The notes: a model not told the origin generated them from the sequence alone. Counted from the first letter of the stretch, positions 54,238-64,000 are shown. The stretch is 64,000 nucleotides of DNA from Narthecium ossifragum (GCA_963920575.1 OY986971.1:3387340-3451339); one strand, 5' to 3'. A program made the numbers and translations.

Positions 54238-54320
54238 TGTTAGCCAATATAATGGCTAACCAATCAATGATTAACATGTCAGCATAATAAATAAGGCTGA
54301 CAAACTTTTAAGTTAAATTG

Positions 54321-54540
54321 AACGATATCGCTCAATATACAATCATCGCCCATTGAACGATATCGCTCAATGGTAGATCATCGCTCAATGAACGACATCG
54401 TTCAAAGCATCATTCAGAAACAAGTTCATCGTCCAATGAATGATATCGCTCACTATACGATCATCGCCTATTGAACGATATCGCTCAATAGTAGATCATC
54501 ACTCAATAAACGACATCGTTCAAAGACAAGTTCATCGCTC
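54321..54540 (+). repeat. Higher-order tandem repeat in the LTR (118-bp unit of three sub-units)
   Basis: Sub-units begin AACGATATCGCTC or AACGACATCGTTC at 54321, 54356, 54391, 54439, 54474 and 54509. Sub-units are 35, 35 and 48 bp long, and the trio repeats twice (period 118). Each has a near-palindrome (GAGCGATATCGTTC when read across) and an ATCATCGC segment. Confidence 0.85.
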
Positions 54541-54809
54541 AAAAAGATAAAATCTTTATAATCAAGAATGATTATTCTCCTCACAAAGAAAACATTTGTC
54601 ATGAGCGATAATGATTTAAGAATGATGATATTTGTGACCATGAACGATGAGTTCCTTGCACATAGCTCATCGACCAAAAGTGACAACATGTTATCGGCCA
54701 AAGATTTGGTTCAAAGATAACAAAATGTTAGCTTTGCACGATGGAGAAGCGAAAGAACATCAGTTAAGGAAGATAATGTTACGAATACCAACTCACCAAC
54801 TTGATGCAA

Positions 54810-54920
54810 CCGTCATCGGCCAAAAGCTTGTCGCCCAGACGTGATCGTCATCGGCCAAAAGCTTGTTACCCAGATATGATCATCATCGGCCAGAAGTCTA
54901 CAAGCCCAGATACAACTCTC
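54810..54920 (+). repeat. About 35-bp tandem repeat in the LTR, about 3.3 units
   Basis: Units begin TCATCGGCCAAAAGCTTGT (twice, near 54813 and 54848), TCATCGGCCAGAAG (near 54883) and TCATCAGCCAAAG (near 54919), each with a GCCCAGA or ACCCAGA segment. The unit length matches the 35-bp sub-unit of the upstream array, although the sequences differ. Confidence 0.75.
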
Positions 54921-55659
54921 ATCAGCCAAAGCAAGGAGAGCAGAAACGAGGAAATATCGGAGAACATGGGACACGCGACTCATCTAGAGTGAAAGATGGA
55001 AAATAGTAGAGAACGTGCTTGGCAGAAGTTATCCAACTGCCTTAGTATAAATAGTCTTCTTCTTTCACCTTGTAATCTCTCTCGCAAAAACTTTAACAGA
55101 GCTTGTGCGCCTGGTTTCATTATGTCTTTTAGGATGTTTTCCATTTCTGTAAGTTGATCTTTTCTTTAATCTAATGGCATCGTTTCTTCATTTCTTAGTT
55201 AATCCTTTATGCTTTAAGTAGTTAGATTACTGTTTTAGATGGATAATTTAGGTTTAAGTGGTTTCTTTACTTCAAGCTTTCTTTACTGTTCTTCATTAGA
55301 ATAATCTAGTATTAGGAATTTTCGTTTATTAGATTAAGTTAAGTTACTGAATAGGTTTAGAGATGCTTTTCTGGATTTATTAAATTAGGTTGATCTTTAC
55401 TTTTTATTTAATTAATTCCATAATCTTAGATAATTTAAGGTTTTCCTTAGGTTAATTTAGACTATTTTAAGTTAATCCTGATAATTAGTTTTAATTAGAT
55501 TATTTAATTAGGTCTAATCTAGATTTCCATATTACTTGACATCTCTGGTTCGATTATTCGAAAGAGTAAAACTCAACTACAATCATCTGATACTTTAGTG
55601 TGGAATAGGATTTGACCTTGACTATTTGACCCGTCAACGGTTAGATTTCCTCTCTAACA

Positions 55660-55680
55660 TTTTTTGGCACGCCCGGTGGG
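55660..55680 (+). other. Primer-binding-site-like sequence
   Basis: Immediately after the LTR end is TTTTTTGGCACGCCCGGTGG, in the place of a tRNA primer-binding site. It begins TGG, as such sites do (complement of the tRNA CCA end). I did not match it to a particular tRNA. Confidence 0.5.
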
Positions 55681-55771
55681 ACCTGTGTCAAGTCTTTATG
55701 GAAGTCGGTCAAGTTGGATCAGACGGTATGGTCGTCACTAGGACTAGTTTGGACACCAATAGTGGTAGTGG

Positions 55772-58074
55772 TGTGAGGACCCGTCCCTCTATCCCCGTGG
55801 CTTATTGTTTACCCCAAGGGCAATTTGGGAAATTGCGCCTTGGCGGTCGTTTCACACTGGGTGTGCACACACAGACCTTGGTTGATGCTTGTGTTTGCTT
55901 AGAAAGGTTAGGTGGACTCGGGACCGAAAGTTCTGGGCTTGGGCCTGAGTCTCAGCCCAAGGTTGTCGTTCTGGGCAAGGGAGATCGATCTGCATGGCAT
56001 GGAGATCGATCTCTCTGTGCCTGGAAGTCGTTGGCGGTGGCGTTCGAAGGACGGCCACGGCGATGGCCGTCGCTTCCCCTATCAGGGGAGGGGAGACTTT
56101 TGCTCCCCTCCTTCGCCTTTTCCCCCACCTTCGCCGGCTTTCCCCGGCCTTATCCCTTCCCCTCCTCCTTCCTTTCTTCCCCTTCTTCCCTCTTCTTCCT
56201 CCCGGTTCTGTTTTCTTCCCCTGTTCCGGCAGCCCCCTTTACTCCTCCGTTCTCCCTCCTCCGGCCACCGTTCTCGGAGCTTGAAGGCTCGTTGGAACCA
56301 TGACGGCGTGAGGAAGATCCTAGGCTAGGCTTCGTGGATCGAAGCAGCTCTGTGGAGGTAGGGATCCTACTCAAAACTCCGGCTTGTGTGAAGGGTTTTG
56401 GAATCCGGTTTTGATTTCAATAGATCTCTTCGTGTAGTTGATGTTTTCCGGTTTTGAAGCATTGAGTAGCTTCGGGGTACTTAGATCTACCACCCCACCT
56501 AGTTTGGTGAGGTTTGGTTGCGGATTTCGGCGGTATTTTCCTCGCCGTCCGGCCGCCGGTGAACCCAATCCGGATCGATCTCATGGGATGAGATCGATCT
56601 CCCTGGGAGGGAGATCGATCTCTTGGCGGCTAGCGTCAGTGCGTCTTACGTCACCTACGAGATCGATCTCCATATGGGTGGAGATCGATCCCGTTGGGGT
56701 GACCAGGACTGGTACCTATCGCCTCGAGGCAGATCGATCTCATTGCTACATGAGATCGATCTCCTTCGATGCAGGGAGGACTTTTATTCGTTTTAATTGT
56801 TGTTTTGCCCTCGGGGCTTACTATGATTTCTTATCCTGCATGTGTGCTTATTATTTCTGCTTTGTGGTTGAACCGAGAGGGTGATGCCTCTCGGGATGTG
56901 TAGAATAAATGGGCTAACGGTATGCCCTTTACCACTTTGTGGTGAACCGAGGAAGTCATGATCCTCGGGAGTGCTTAGACTAAATGAGCCGAAGGTTTGC
57001 CCTTGTTGTGTTGCATGTTACTGTTTTATATTTAACCTGCCCTGCTTCCTGTGCATTAGACATGCTAGGTTAGACTGGGTGGGGTTGACCCGTGGACTTC
57101 GGTGATCAAAGGCTAAGTGGTGGATGCCGTTCCCGACCTGTGTCCCCGTGCTGGTGTCCAGCACGGGCAAGGGTGTCCTACAGGTATCGTATGGCCCAAC
57201 CCGTGTCAGGGACCGTCGGAGGTAGCCCAGTCCTTGAACAGTGGTTATCGGAGGGACGTACGTTGGACAGGAACCCTGGGGGGGGGGGGGGAGAACATCG
57301 ATGGGATCGATGGATTCCCTGGCTAAACTTAGTCTTTGGTCGGGAGTTAGGGGTCGGGTTGGCTTTGCTACTTGGAGTATTGAGAGATGGTAGTCTTAAC
57401 CACGGTCGTTCCGCTAAGTGTGGAGATCCCGCTTGGAGAAGGGTGTCCTACCAGTAGCGCCATGTCCACCCTGTGATAGGGATTGTCGGAGTTGTCCACC
57501 CCTGAGCAGTGGTTGTCGGAGGGGCGTACTTGGGACAGGAGTCCTTCGGGTTATTGACGGGATTTATGGGATCCTTGGCAAGCCTCAGTACTTGGCACAG
57601 AGTTGGTTCGTTTGGGTTTGCCTTCTTAGCGAGAGTGGTAGAATAGGACCCTGCTGAGCTGTTGCTCATTCCTACCTGGACTGTGTTGTTTGCAGGTGCA
57701 GGTCCCAGCTCCTCTCCGGTGCTTCCCCGTCGGTCGTCTCGTGGTAACGCGCCGACACCTGATCATGTCTGAGGGTCATGATGGTTTTGTTTGTGCCTTT
57801 GCGGAGACCCCGGTGGGTGTTGTAGCTTTTTGGGGATTGTTGTTGATCCCTTGTGAATCTGTTATATTAAAACCCTTGTTTAACTCTATTATATCTGTTT
57901 TGTAATAGATGTTAATAGATGTTGTTAAGTTTGCTTCCGCCTTGTTCCTGTTGTCAGCTGTTTCCGCCAGCTGTATGTTAGTTTCAACTGTTTCCGCCAA
58001 TTGAGGCTAGTGGTTGTAGGCCTTTCCCCCTCGTGTCCCGGCCCGGTTTGGCATCCGCGGGTCGGGGCGTGACA
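55772..58074. mobile_element. Solo LTR, copy 2, nested in gag (2,303 bp, TSD AGTGG)
   Basis: The segment begins TGTGAGGACCCG and ends CGGGGCGTGACA. It is flanked by AGTGG at 55767-55771 and 58075-58079. Reverse-complemented, its ends (TGTCACGCCCCGACC, GGGTCCTCACA) match the solo LTR at 34114-36545, so it is the same family in the other orientation. A shared internal block lies near 57625-57705. It carries an array of AGATCGATCT palindromes (55982-56765), a pyrimidine-rich tract (56080-56260) and a G-run (57279-57290). It has no coding region of its own; several long frames inside it lack domains. It is younger than the gypsy element it interrupts. Confidence 0.88.
55982..56765. repeat. Paired AGATCGATCT palindromes in solo LTR copy 2
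   Basis: The 10-base palindrome AGATCGATCT, often extended to GAGATCGATCTC, occurs at 55982, 56003, 56591, 56612, 56660, about 56682 (last base changed), 56731 and about 56753, with a variant near 56572. Copies come in pairs spaced 21-22 bases, with non-identical sequence between the two members. Confidence 0.85.
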
Positions 58075-60015
58075 AGTGGAAACGCCGATCACGATGATAA
58101 CCAGCAAATTCCAGTTGTGGTCGAGGAGGAGCCTGTTATTTTTCCACCCTTTGACCAACCACATGTTCCTCCGCCCGTTCCCCCACCACACATAGAATAT
58201 CGAGATAGGGTGGTTTATCGCTCTGTAGAGCGAGGGAACACATCGGCCAGAGTTGGCCTGGATCCAAGAAACATAACGTCAAGTACAACCCAAACAATGG
58301 TCGATGAGGCTTTACATGCTAACAATCAGCAGATGGCTAGCCATATCGCCACTGCTTTAAGGCCTTTTATTGATACCATGCAGACTTTTATCAACGCAAC
58401 TTTATCTCAGGCAAACCCTGGGCCAAATGTTGTTAGGCCAACCATGTCAACGATCCCTATCGGCCAAAACACAACTCAAAATAATCGTCCATTTCCGTCC
58501 AATACGGTCATGGGACCTGGCGGTAATAACGGTTTTGTTCTTTTACAAAATCTAATGCATAGCCAAAACCGTCTCGGCCAAAATAGCCAAGTTGGCCAAA
58601 CTAGTTCAACCCATCATCGGCCATCGATGAACAATGATAACAATCAAAGACCTAATTTAATCGGTCAAACATCTGGGTTGTTTCCATCACCAACTCAAAT
58701 ACCTCATAATAATGAGATGTTAACTCCTGGAGGAATACCAAACAATGGTGTCCCTCCTCTTCAAGGGTTACAAGGCGGTGTTGTTCCTCCAGCGCAAGGA
58801 GCGCCAAATAATGGGGTTCCTTTAGGTCAGGGTATACCAATAGGTGGAATGCCTTTAGTTATGGATGAAAACATTCCTCAGAACATTCCTCAGAACATTC
58901 TTCAGAACATTCCCCCTAATGGTCAGAACCTTGTTTACCCAAACAATGGCCAGAACCTTGTTTACCCAAACAATGGCCAAAATATCGGCCAAAATAATAA
59001 CTTGGATGTTCAAGGCCAATGGTTTCCACAGAATAACTATGGGCAACTAGGTGGCCAAGTGAATCGGCCAATAGGAAATAATTTTTATAATCAAAGAATG
59101 GCTGATGGTCAACGCATGGGTGATATCCCTTATCAGAATAACTATCGACCATATGAGGCACCACCACAATATGCTCGACCACCAAACGAGCAGTATGACC
59201 AAGTGTACAACAACCCTCTTTATAATCAGGCCGATGCTCTACGTGAACAAGTTGCTGAGATTTTACAAGAGCAAATAGGTTTAGGACGACTAGCTACTCG
59301 TCCAACTTATAGGAAGCCTTATCCCGATTGGGTTGACCAAATGCACCCGCTTCCTAGGAACTATAAAGTTCCGGAGTTTACTATGTTCTCTGGAGTGGAT
59401 GAGATATCAACCATTGAACATATAGGGAAATTCTCCATGCAATGTGGGGACGTGAACGATTTTGTAAAACTTAGACTATTTCCTAACTCTTTATCCGGGG
59501 TAGCTTATTCATGGTTCATTAAGCTATCGCCCAATTCTATTCAAAATTGGCAGCAAATGGAACATGCGTTCCATTCTCAATTTTATAAATCAGAACCAGA
59601 AATAACAATGGCCAATTTAGCTCAACTCAGACAATGGCCAGATGAGAATGCTGAATCATTCTTACAGAGGTTTAAAAGAGCGAGAAGTAGGTGTTTTATT
59701 CCCTTGCCTGAAAGGGAATTTGTAAAAATCGCTCAAAGTGGATTAGCCTTTGAACTTAAAAAGAAGTTCCAAGATAGGGATTTTATTGACCTATTTCAAC
59801 TACAGACTAGCGCCATACGTTATGAACAGTTATTGAGAGAAGAAGATCAGATGAAATCATCTTCCAAAGGAACTTACTATAGAGATACTAACTATGAAAT
59901 AAACCAAGTTAGTGACGTCAATGAAGAAAACTACAATATGAACGATGTTTGTTTGGCCAAGCTCCTTAAGGGAAAACTTTATATATGTAAAGCTCTTGCC
60001 AAACTTGAGCGATAA

Positions 60016-62457
60016 CTTAAAGGTAAAAAAGTAATTAGAGACGGTAAACGCTCAATGCGAAAGTTTTCTTTTGATATTTCAAAGGCCGATCAAATCTTTG
60101 ATCAATTACTGAAAGATAAACAAGTCAAATTGAAAGATGGACATGCTATGCCAAGCCTTGATGAAATCAAGGACAAAAGATATTGTAAGTGGCATAATGC
60201 TTGGTCACATCACACTAACCAATGTTTGGCTTTCCATAATGTTTTGCAGGATGCGATTGATTCCGGTAGGATTGGTTTCCCAGCCAAACACATGGGAGTT
60301 GATGCAAATCCATTCCCCAAAGCTGCTCCAGTGGGGATGGTGTTGACTGATGTGGCAAATTTCAAATTGCCAAAGTTCAAGATTGTCATCGACGAGACTC
60401 AGGACGATAGTCGTCCAGATGTGTTCGCTAGACTTAGCCAAGACAAAGGGAAGGAACCTGTTCTTTCACACGTCTGCCCACGATGTCACTGGGACCTCAG
60501 TCGGCCAATGACACCATTCTCTGGGACCAAGTTTCATCGCCCACAGTCAAGGCAATGGAACAGAATTCAGCCTCACACTTATCCAAGGAATTTTGTACCT
60601 CAGCCCTACAAGCCAGAGCGATGGTACAACTACAACTGCTACACTCGTCGATCGGTGCCTGTGGAAGAGATGACCCGAACCCAGTACCGACGATACCAGA
60701 AGAAGTATGGCCAAATGATGAGGGCCAAGCAGTCTCAAGAGGCTGACCCCAATCAGAGTGAAGAAGCCGAAGAGATTGAAGAAGATGCCACCATTTCTAA
60801 GGCAGCTGAGTCATCTAAAAGCAAATTTGATCGTCCAAACAAGGACGATGACGATGAGACTGGAGAAGGTCAGGTGATCCGATTTGGAACACTCCCGTTT
60901 GTCATCGTCAACAACTATATCCTGCCAAGCCGCCTAGGACAACAATGTCCAGTGGAGAGTGACTCAGACATATCTGATATGGCCGACGATGAAGCGTCAG
61001 CCACACTGATGAATGAAGATGAGGAAACGTCGGCCACCTTGGTCGATGAAGTTGAAGATTCAGTCCCAGTGAACTTGGTGCTGGACCAGGAGGATGAGTA
61101 CGTCGAGGTCGAAGAAAAAATCGACGTTGCTGAGGAAGCTCAGAAGAAGGGTATGTCTACAGAACAGCTGTTGAAGCAGTTGTATGAAGAAGGCAATCCA
61201 GCAGTTGGACCAGGTGGCCAATCAAGTGGCCAGTATGATTACCTACGGGTTTATGGAGACGTGAAGGTCAAACTTCTTGTTAAAAAGATGGAAGTCGTCG
61301 CCCAAATTATACCATCGACGTCTACAACAATCATCCCAACCGGTTGGGGTGATGAAGAAGATGAGCCTATGGTGGAAGATGTTGAGTGGGTAGAAGTAGA
61401 AATACCCATCAAGGTCAACGAAGAAGCTGCAAGAAGAAAGATATCCCAGAACAAACTGTTGATGGAGCTTTACAAGGCGGGCAACCCTGTTGTCAGCACA
61501 TTAGGACAACCAAGTGGTAAGTTCGATTACTTAGTTTGTTATGGTGATCCTCTTGTAAAGAAATGGGTCCCCAAGTCCGACATCGCCAAGTACACTCCGC
61601 AAGTTGACAACACACCGATCACTCCAACTGGTTGGGATGTAGAAGCAACAGAGACACAACAAGAACGACCTGCCAGTCAGCAATGGCAGCCATGGGATGG
61701 TCAAGAGAACCCAGAAGTCATCCAAATTACCGCTAAAGCAAAAGGGAAAGCAGTTACCAATCATCCTCAGTTATCGGCCAATTCGAGCAAAAAGGATCCC
61801 CAAGATCGGAACAAGGCTGTGTTTGAGCGACCGCCAGAAGCAATGACACGCCATTTACGGCCTTTACACATTAAGGCCGAGATCAATGGTGTCCCAGTAA
61901 GCAGAGTTTTGATCGACACCGGAGCCGCAGTGAACGTCATCCCCGCAAAGATGATGAAGAACTTGCACAAAACTGACAGCGACCTTATCCCCACGGATAT
62001 CACGCTAACAGGGTTCAGTGGAGTTCCCGCTCCTGCAAAGGGAATCTTGCCTTTGGACATCAAAGTTGGAAGTGTTACTAGAACGACAGCGTTCTTTGTC
62101 ATGGATTCACTGACCAGCTATAATGTTCTACTCGGCCGAGACTGGATCCATGCTAGTCAGTGCGTTCCATCCTCTCTTCACCGATGTCTATTCTTGTGGA
62201 ACGACAAAGGAACTGTAGAAACAGTTATGGCCGATAACATGCCCTATAGTATGGACACTCATGCTGTGGAAGCATCCTTCTATGACTGCAACTATGGTCC
62301 CTTGCAATTCCTTCAGATTGAGGATACACTGAAGGTAGTTTCTGAGAATGGCGTCATGCTAAGGGAGCGCGTGGCCGAATTATTCGATCCGGCAAGACCA
62401 ACCTCAGTGGTCTTTGCACCTAAAGTTGGCCGAGCATCGGCCAAAAGTCAGCAGTGA
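60016..62457 (+). CDS. Ty3/gypsy gag C-terminal zinc-binding and aspartic protease segment
   Basis: This 800-codon open frame (from ATG 60055; the same frame is open back to the TAA at 60013) continues gag. It has a zinc-binding-like motif YCKWHNAWSHHTNQC near 60180-60225. A second cysteine cluster (CPRCHWDLSRP) lies near 60475. A long acidic middle region contains two diverged copies of a roughly 110-residue unit, marked by YVEVEEKIDV / WVEVEIPIKV and QLYEEGNPAVG / ELYKAGNPVVS (about 61100-61350 and 61385-61640). The aspartic protease follows: VLIDTGAAVNVIPAKMM near 61905-61955 with the DTG active site, and VLLGRDWIH near 62125. The protease matures the polyprotein. It ends at TGA 62455-62457, which overlaps the next ATG. 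The internal duplication may be a substrate or structural module. Confidence 0.8.
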   Translation, partial: LKGKKVIRDGKRSMRKFSFDISKADQIFDQLLKDKQVKLKDGHAMPSLDEIKDKRYCKWHNAWSHHTNQCLAFHNVLQDAIDSGRIGFPAKHMGVDANPFPKAAPVGMVLTDVANFKLPKFKIVIDETQDDSRPDVFARLSQDKGKEPVLSHVCPRCHWDLSRPMTPFSGTKFHRPQSRQWNRIQPHTYPRNFVPQPYKPERWYNYNCYTRRSVPVEEMTRTQYRRYQKKYGQMMRAKQSQEADPNQSEEAEEIEEDATISKAAESSKSKFDRPNKDDDDETGEGQVIRFGTLPFVIVNNYILPSRLGQQCPVESDSDISDMADDEASATLMNEDEETSATLVDEVEDSVPVNLVLDQEDEYVEVEEKIDVAEEAQKKGMSTEQLLKQLYEEGNPAVGPGGQSSGQYDYLRVYGDVKVKLLVKKMEVVAQIIPSTSTTIIPTGWGDEEDEPMVEDVEWVEVEIPIKVNEEAARRKISQNKLLMELYKAGNPVVSTLGQPSGKFDYLVCYGDPLVKKWVPKSDIAKYTPQVDNTPITPTGWDVEATETQQERPASQQWQPWDGQENPEVIQITAKAKGKAVTNHPQLSANSSKKDPQDRNKAVFERPPEAMTRHLRPLHIKAEINGVPVSRVLIDTGAAVNVIPAKMMKNLHKTDSDLIPTDITLTGFSGVPAPAKGILPLDIKVGSVTRTTAFFVMDSLTSYNVLLGRDWIHASQCVPSSLHRCLFLWNDKGTVETVMADNMPYSMDTHAVEASFYDCNYGPLQFLQIEDTLKVVSENGVMLRERVAELFDPARPTSVVFAPKVGRASAKSQQ

Positions 62458-64000
62458 TGAGTCACTACTTTGAGAGGAATCAGGCCGCTGTAACGGCCTT
62501 AAAAGCCAAACTGATGGCTTATCAAGTAGAAGCGTTCGCCACACAAGAAGCGAACGACCTCGATTGTCTAAAGGAGATTCCCTAAGAGGACGATGAAGAA
62601 GTCCCCTATGGCAAACGTGGAAACATGCAAGCTCAAGACCCGTTGGAAGAAATCGACCTTGGCGACGGCGAGGAGCATCGTCCAACATTCATCAGTAAGC
62701 TTATCGCCCAAGATGTAAGGTATGAACTCATTACTATTTTACGTTCATATAAGGATTGTTTTGCATGGGATTATAAAGAAATGCCTGGCCTAGATAGAAG
62801 TATCGTTGAACATGAACTCCCTACTCGGCCAAATTTTAAACCTTATAAGCAAGCGCCTAGACGCTTTGCTCCAAACATAATCCCAGAAGTAAAGAAAGAA
62901 ATTGAACGATTGTTGAATGCTAATTTTTTTAAACGGCCAGATATGTAGAATGGCTTTCTAATATAGTCCCAGTTAAGAAGAAAAATGGCAAACTTAGAGT
63001 TTTTATAGACTTTAGAAACTTAAACTTGGCTACACCCAAAGATGAGTATCCTATGCCATCGGTCGATAATTTGGTCGATTCCACCGCTGGGCACGAAATA
63101 TACTCATTTATGGATGGGTATTCTGGATATAACCAAATCTATATCGCCGAGAATGATGTTCATAAAATGGCATTTAGATGTCCAGGATCACTTGGTAGTT
63201 ATGAATGGGTTGTTATGCCCTTTGGTTTAAAGAACGCTGAGGCTACATATCAGCGAGCGATGAATCTAATTTTTCATGATATGATTGGCCATTTTATCGA
63301 GGTTTACGTCGATGACATAGTAGTGAAATCACCAGTTATGGTCGATCACTTTTCACAGTTAATCAAAACTTTTGAGCGAATGAGAGAGTATAATTTAAAA
63401 TTGAATCCCTTAAAATGTGCCTTTGGGGTACAAGCAGGGAATTTTTTTGGTTTTCTTGTCCATCAGCGAGGAATAGAACTTGACCAAAACAAAGCAAAGT
63501 CTATAATTGAGGCCAGTCCTCCAAAGACTAAGAAAGAACTGCAAAAGTTTCTCGGTCAAGTAAATTTTTTAAGAAGATTTATTGCTAACTGTGCAGGTAA
63601 AACTCAAGAGTTTTCATCGCTCTTACGATTAAAGAATGAAGACGATTTCGTCTGGGAAGAGCGACATCAACAACCCTTTGAACGCTTAAAGCAATGTTTA
63701 TCAACGCCACCAGTTATGGCACCGCCAAGGTTGTAACAACCCATGAAGCTCTACATCGCTGCAGCAGACCGATCAATAGGAGGTCTCTTGGCGCAAGATG
63801 GAGCTGAGAGAGCAGTGTACTATCTAAGTAGACAGTTGTTACCTTATGAGCAGAAGTACTCGGCCATAGAAAAGTTATGTTTGGCCTTGTATTCTATGTG
63901 TACCAAGTTAAGAGCTTACCTTAAGCCTGTAACTGTTTATTTGATATCTAAGTTCAATGTAATGAAATTCTTGTTTTCTCGGCCAATTTTGCACCAGCGT
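62457..64000 (+). pseudogene. Ty3/gypsy pol: reverse transcriptase and RNase H, broken and cut by the window end
   Basis: A new frame opens at ATG 62457, overlapping the previous stop as TGATG. It has a TAA at 62583-62585 and continues to 62948 with the RT N-terminal part (LPTRPNFKPYKQAPRRFAP). The frame changes near 62935-62945 and runs on through RVFIDFRNLN, YSFMDGYSGYNQI, MPFGLKNAEATYQ and the catalytic YVDDIVVKS (about 63305-63331), then KFLGQVNFLRRFI. A TAA at 63734-63736 breaks it, after which RNase H begins (KLYIAAADRSIGGLLAQ, near 63744) and reaches the right edge. The RT active-site Asp pair is intact, but the breaks rule out a working product. Integrase is not in the window. Confidence 0.85.

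Larger units (their letters stand above)
54238..55659 (+). repeat. Left LTR of the Ty3/gypsy element (1,422 bp)
   Basis: I place the left end at TGTTAG (54238) because it is the inverse of the right end CTAACA (55659), after which the primer-site-like sequence begins. The LTR holds a TATA box (TATAAATA, 55046-55053) followed by a CT-rich start region, and two sets of tandem repeats listed separately. The right LTR lies outside the window, so the left boundary rests on the short inverted ends only. Confidence 0.65.
55698..60015 (+). pseudogene. Ty3/gypsy gag, interrupted by a nested solo LTR and ended by an in-frame stop
   Basis: Gag forms the virus-like particle in the cytoplasm. The frame starts at ATG 55698 (MEVGQVGSDGMVVTRTSLD), breaks at 55771 where a solo LTR is inserted, and resumes at 58075 in the matching frame. 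The N-terminal part is Pro/Gln/Asn-rich with local duplications: a 12-bp unit (CAGAACATTCCT) repeated about 4 times at 58868-58915, and a 24-bp unit encoding NNGQNLVYP at 58917-58980. The retrotransposon-gag domain spans about 59330-59850 (FTMFSGVDEIS, AYSWFIKLSP, WQQMEHAFHSQFY, ESFLQRFKRARSRC). A TAA at 60013-60015 interrupts the frame, which continues directly into the next segment. Confidence 0.85.
54238..64000 (+). mobile_element. Ty3/gypsy LTR retrotransposon (Tat-like), defective, runs off the right edge
   Basis: The order is LTR, primer site, gag, protease, reverse transcriptase, RNase H, characteristic of Ty3/gypsy. Integrase and the right LTR would lie beyond 64000. A gag of about 680 residues, a CKWHNAWSHHTNQC motif and a long acidic gag-protease segment suggest the non-chromovirus Tat branch (inference). 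The copy is not functional: a 2.3-kb solo LTR interrupts gag, there are in-frame stops at 60013, 62583 and 63734, and the frame shifts near 62935. The phrase ATCGGCCAAA or TCGGCC recurs throughout both the LTR and coding parts. Confidence 0.88.

Noticed and set aside
54321..54540. CRISPR-like regular repeats
   Set aside because: Repeats and spacers are not distinct, the period is a tandem duplication inside an LTR, and the DNA is eukaryotic.
55626..57905. Several 120-225-codon frames within the solo LTR nested in gag
   Set aside because: They lie wholly or mostly inside a bounded LTR with exact TSDs, have biased Pro/Ser/Arg composition and no domain; only the first 25 codons from 55698 belong to gag.

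Overview
This is nuclear DNA of a flowering plant. The reasons are a 21-exon gene for the plant form of Mediator subunit MED23, an R2R3-MYB gene of the type found next to secondary-wall regulators, an endogenous plant pararetrovirus (Caulimoviridae) and a Ty3/gypsy retrotransposon. The species cannot be fixed from the sequence; my weak impression is a large-genome, non-grass angiosperm.

Layout. 1-1421: repeat debris (a possible hAT terminus, a 0.4-kb foldback element, a broken F-box/kelch fragment). 1422 to about 8160: a 5'-truncated, mutated endogenous pararetrovirus on the + strand, in the order movement protein C-terminal part, coat region, zinc knuckle, aspartic protease, reverse transcriptase, RNase H, a second ORF of unknown function, then a TATA-containing promoter-like segment. 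8308-47149: MED23 on the + strand. I could join all 21 exons by GT-AG introns into one uninterrupted frame of 1,601 codons. The coding sequence is only about 12% of the 38.8-kb span; the introns are full of insertions. 47150-52329: intergenic, AT-rich. 52330-53726: a three-exon R2R3-MYB gene on the + strand. 54238-64000: a Ty3/gypsy element running off the right edge, with a second element (a 2.3-kb solo LTR) nested in its gag gene.

Mobile elements with matching target-site duplications (TSDs). (i) Four copies of a non-autonomous family with C(A)(A/T)GGATT-type ends, GTGCCGGCAC-rich subterminal palindromes and 8-bp TSDs (hAT-like), all inside MED23 introns. Two are long and carry a roughly 0.65-kb pure GA block. 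(ii) Two solo LTRs of one family (2.43 and 2.30 kb, TSDs ACTAG and AGTGG) that carry two different arrays of short palindromes. (iii) A 1.48-kb non-coding LTR element (TSD GATGT) with a primer-binding-like site, a polypurine tract and an internal 83-bp tandem repeat. (iv) A 245-bp Cassandra/TRIM-like LTR (TSD GTGGT) containing a 5S-rRNA-like promoter segment.

Functionally, MED23 and the MYB gene are the only two host genes that look intact; one is general transcription machinery and the other a DNA-binding regulator, and nothing suggests they act together. The main points for a second look are the hAT-like family, the palindrome arrays in the solo LTRs, the pararetrovirus end lying next to the MED23 promoter, and a possible spliced antisense gene fragment in MED23 intron 16.
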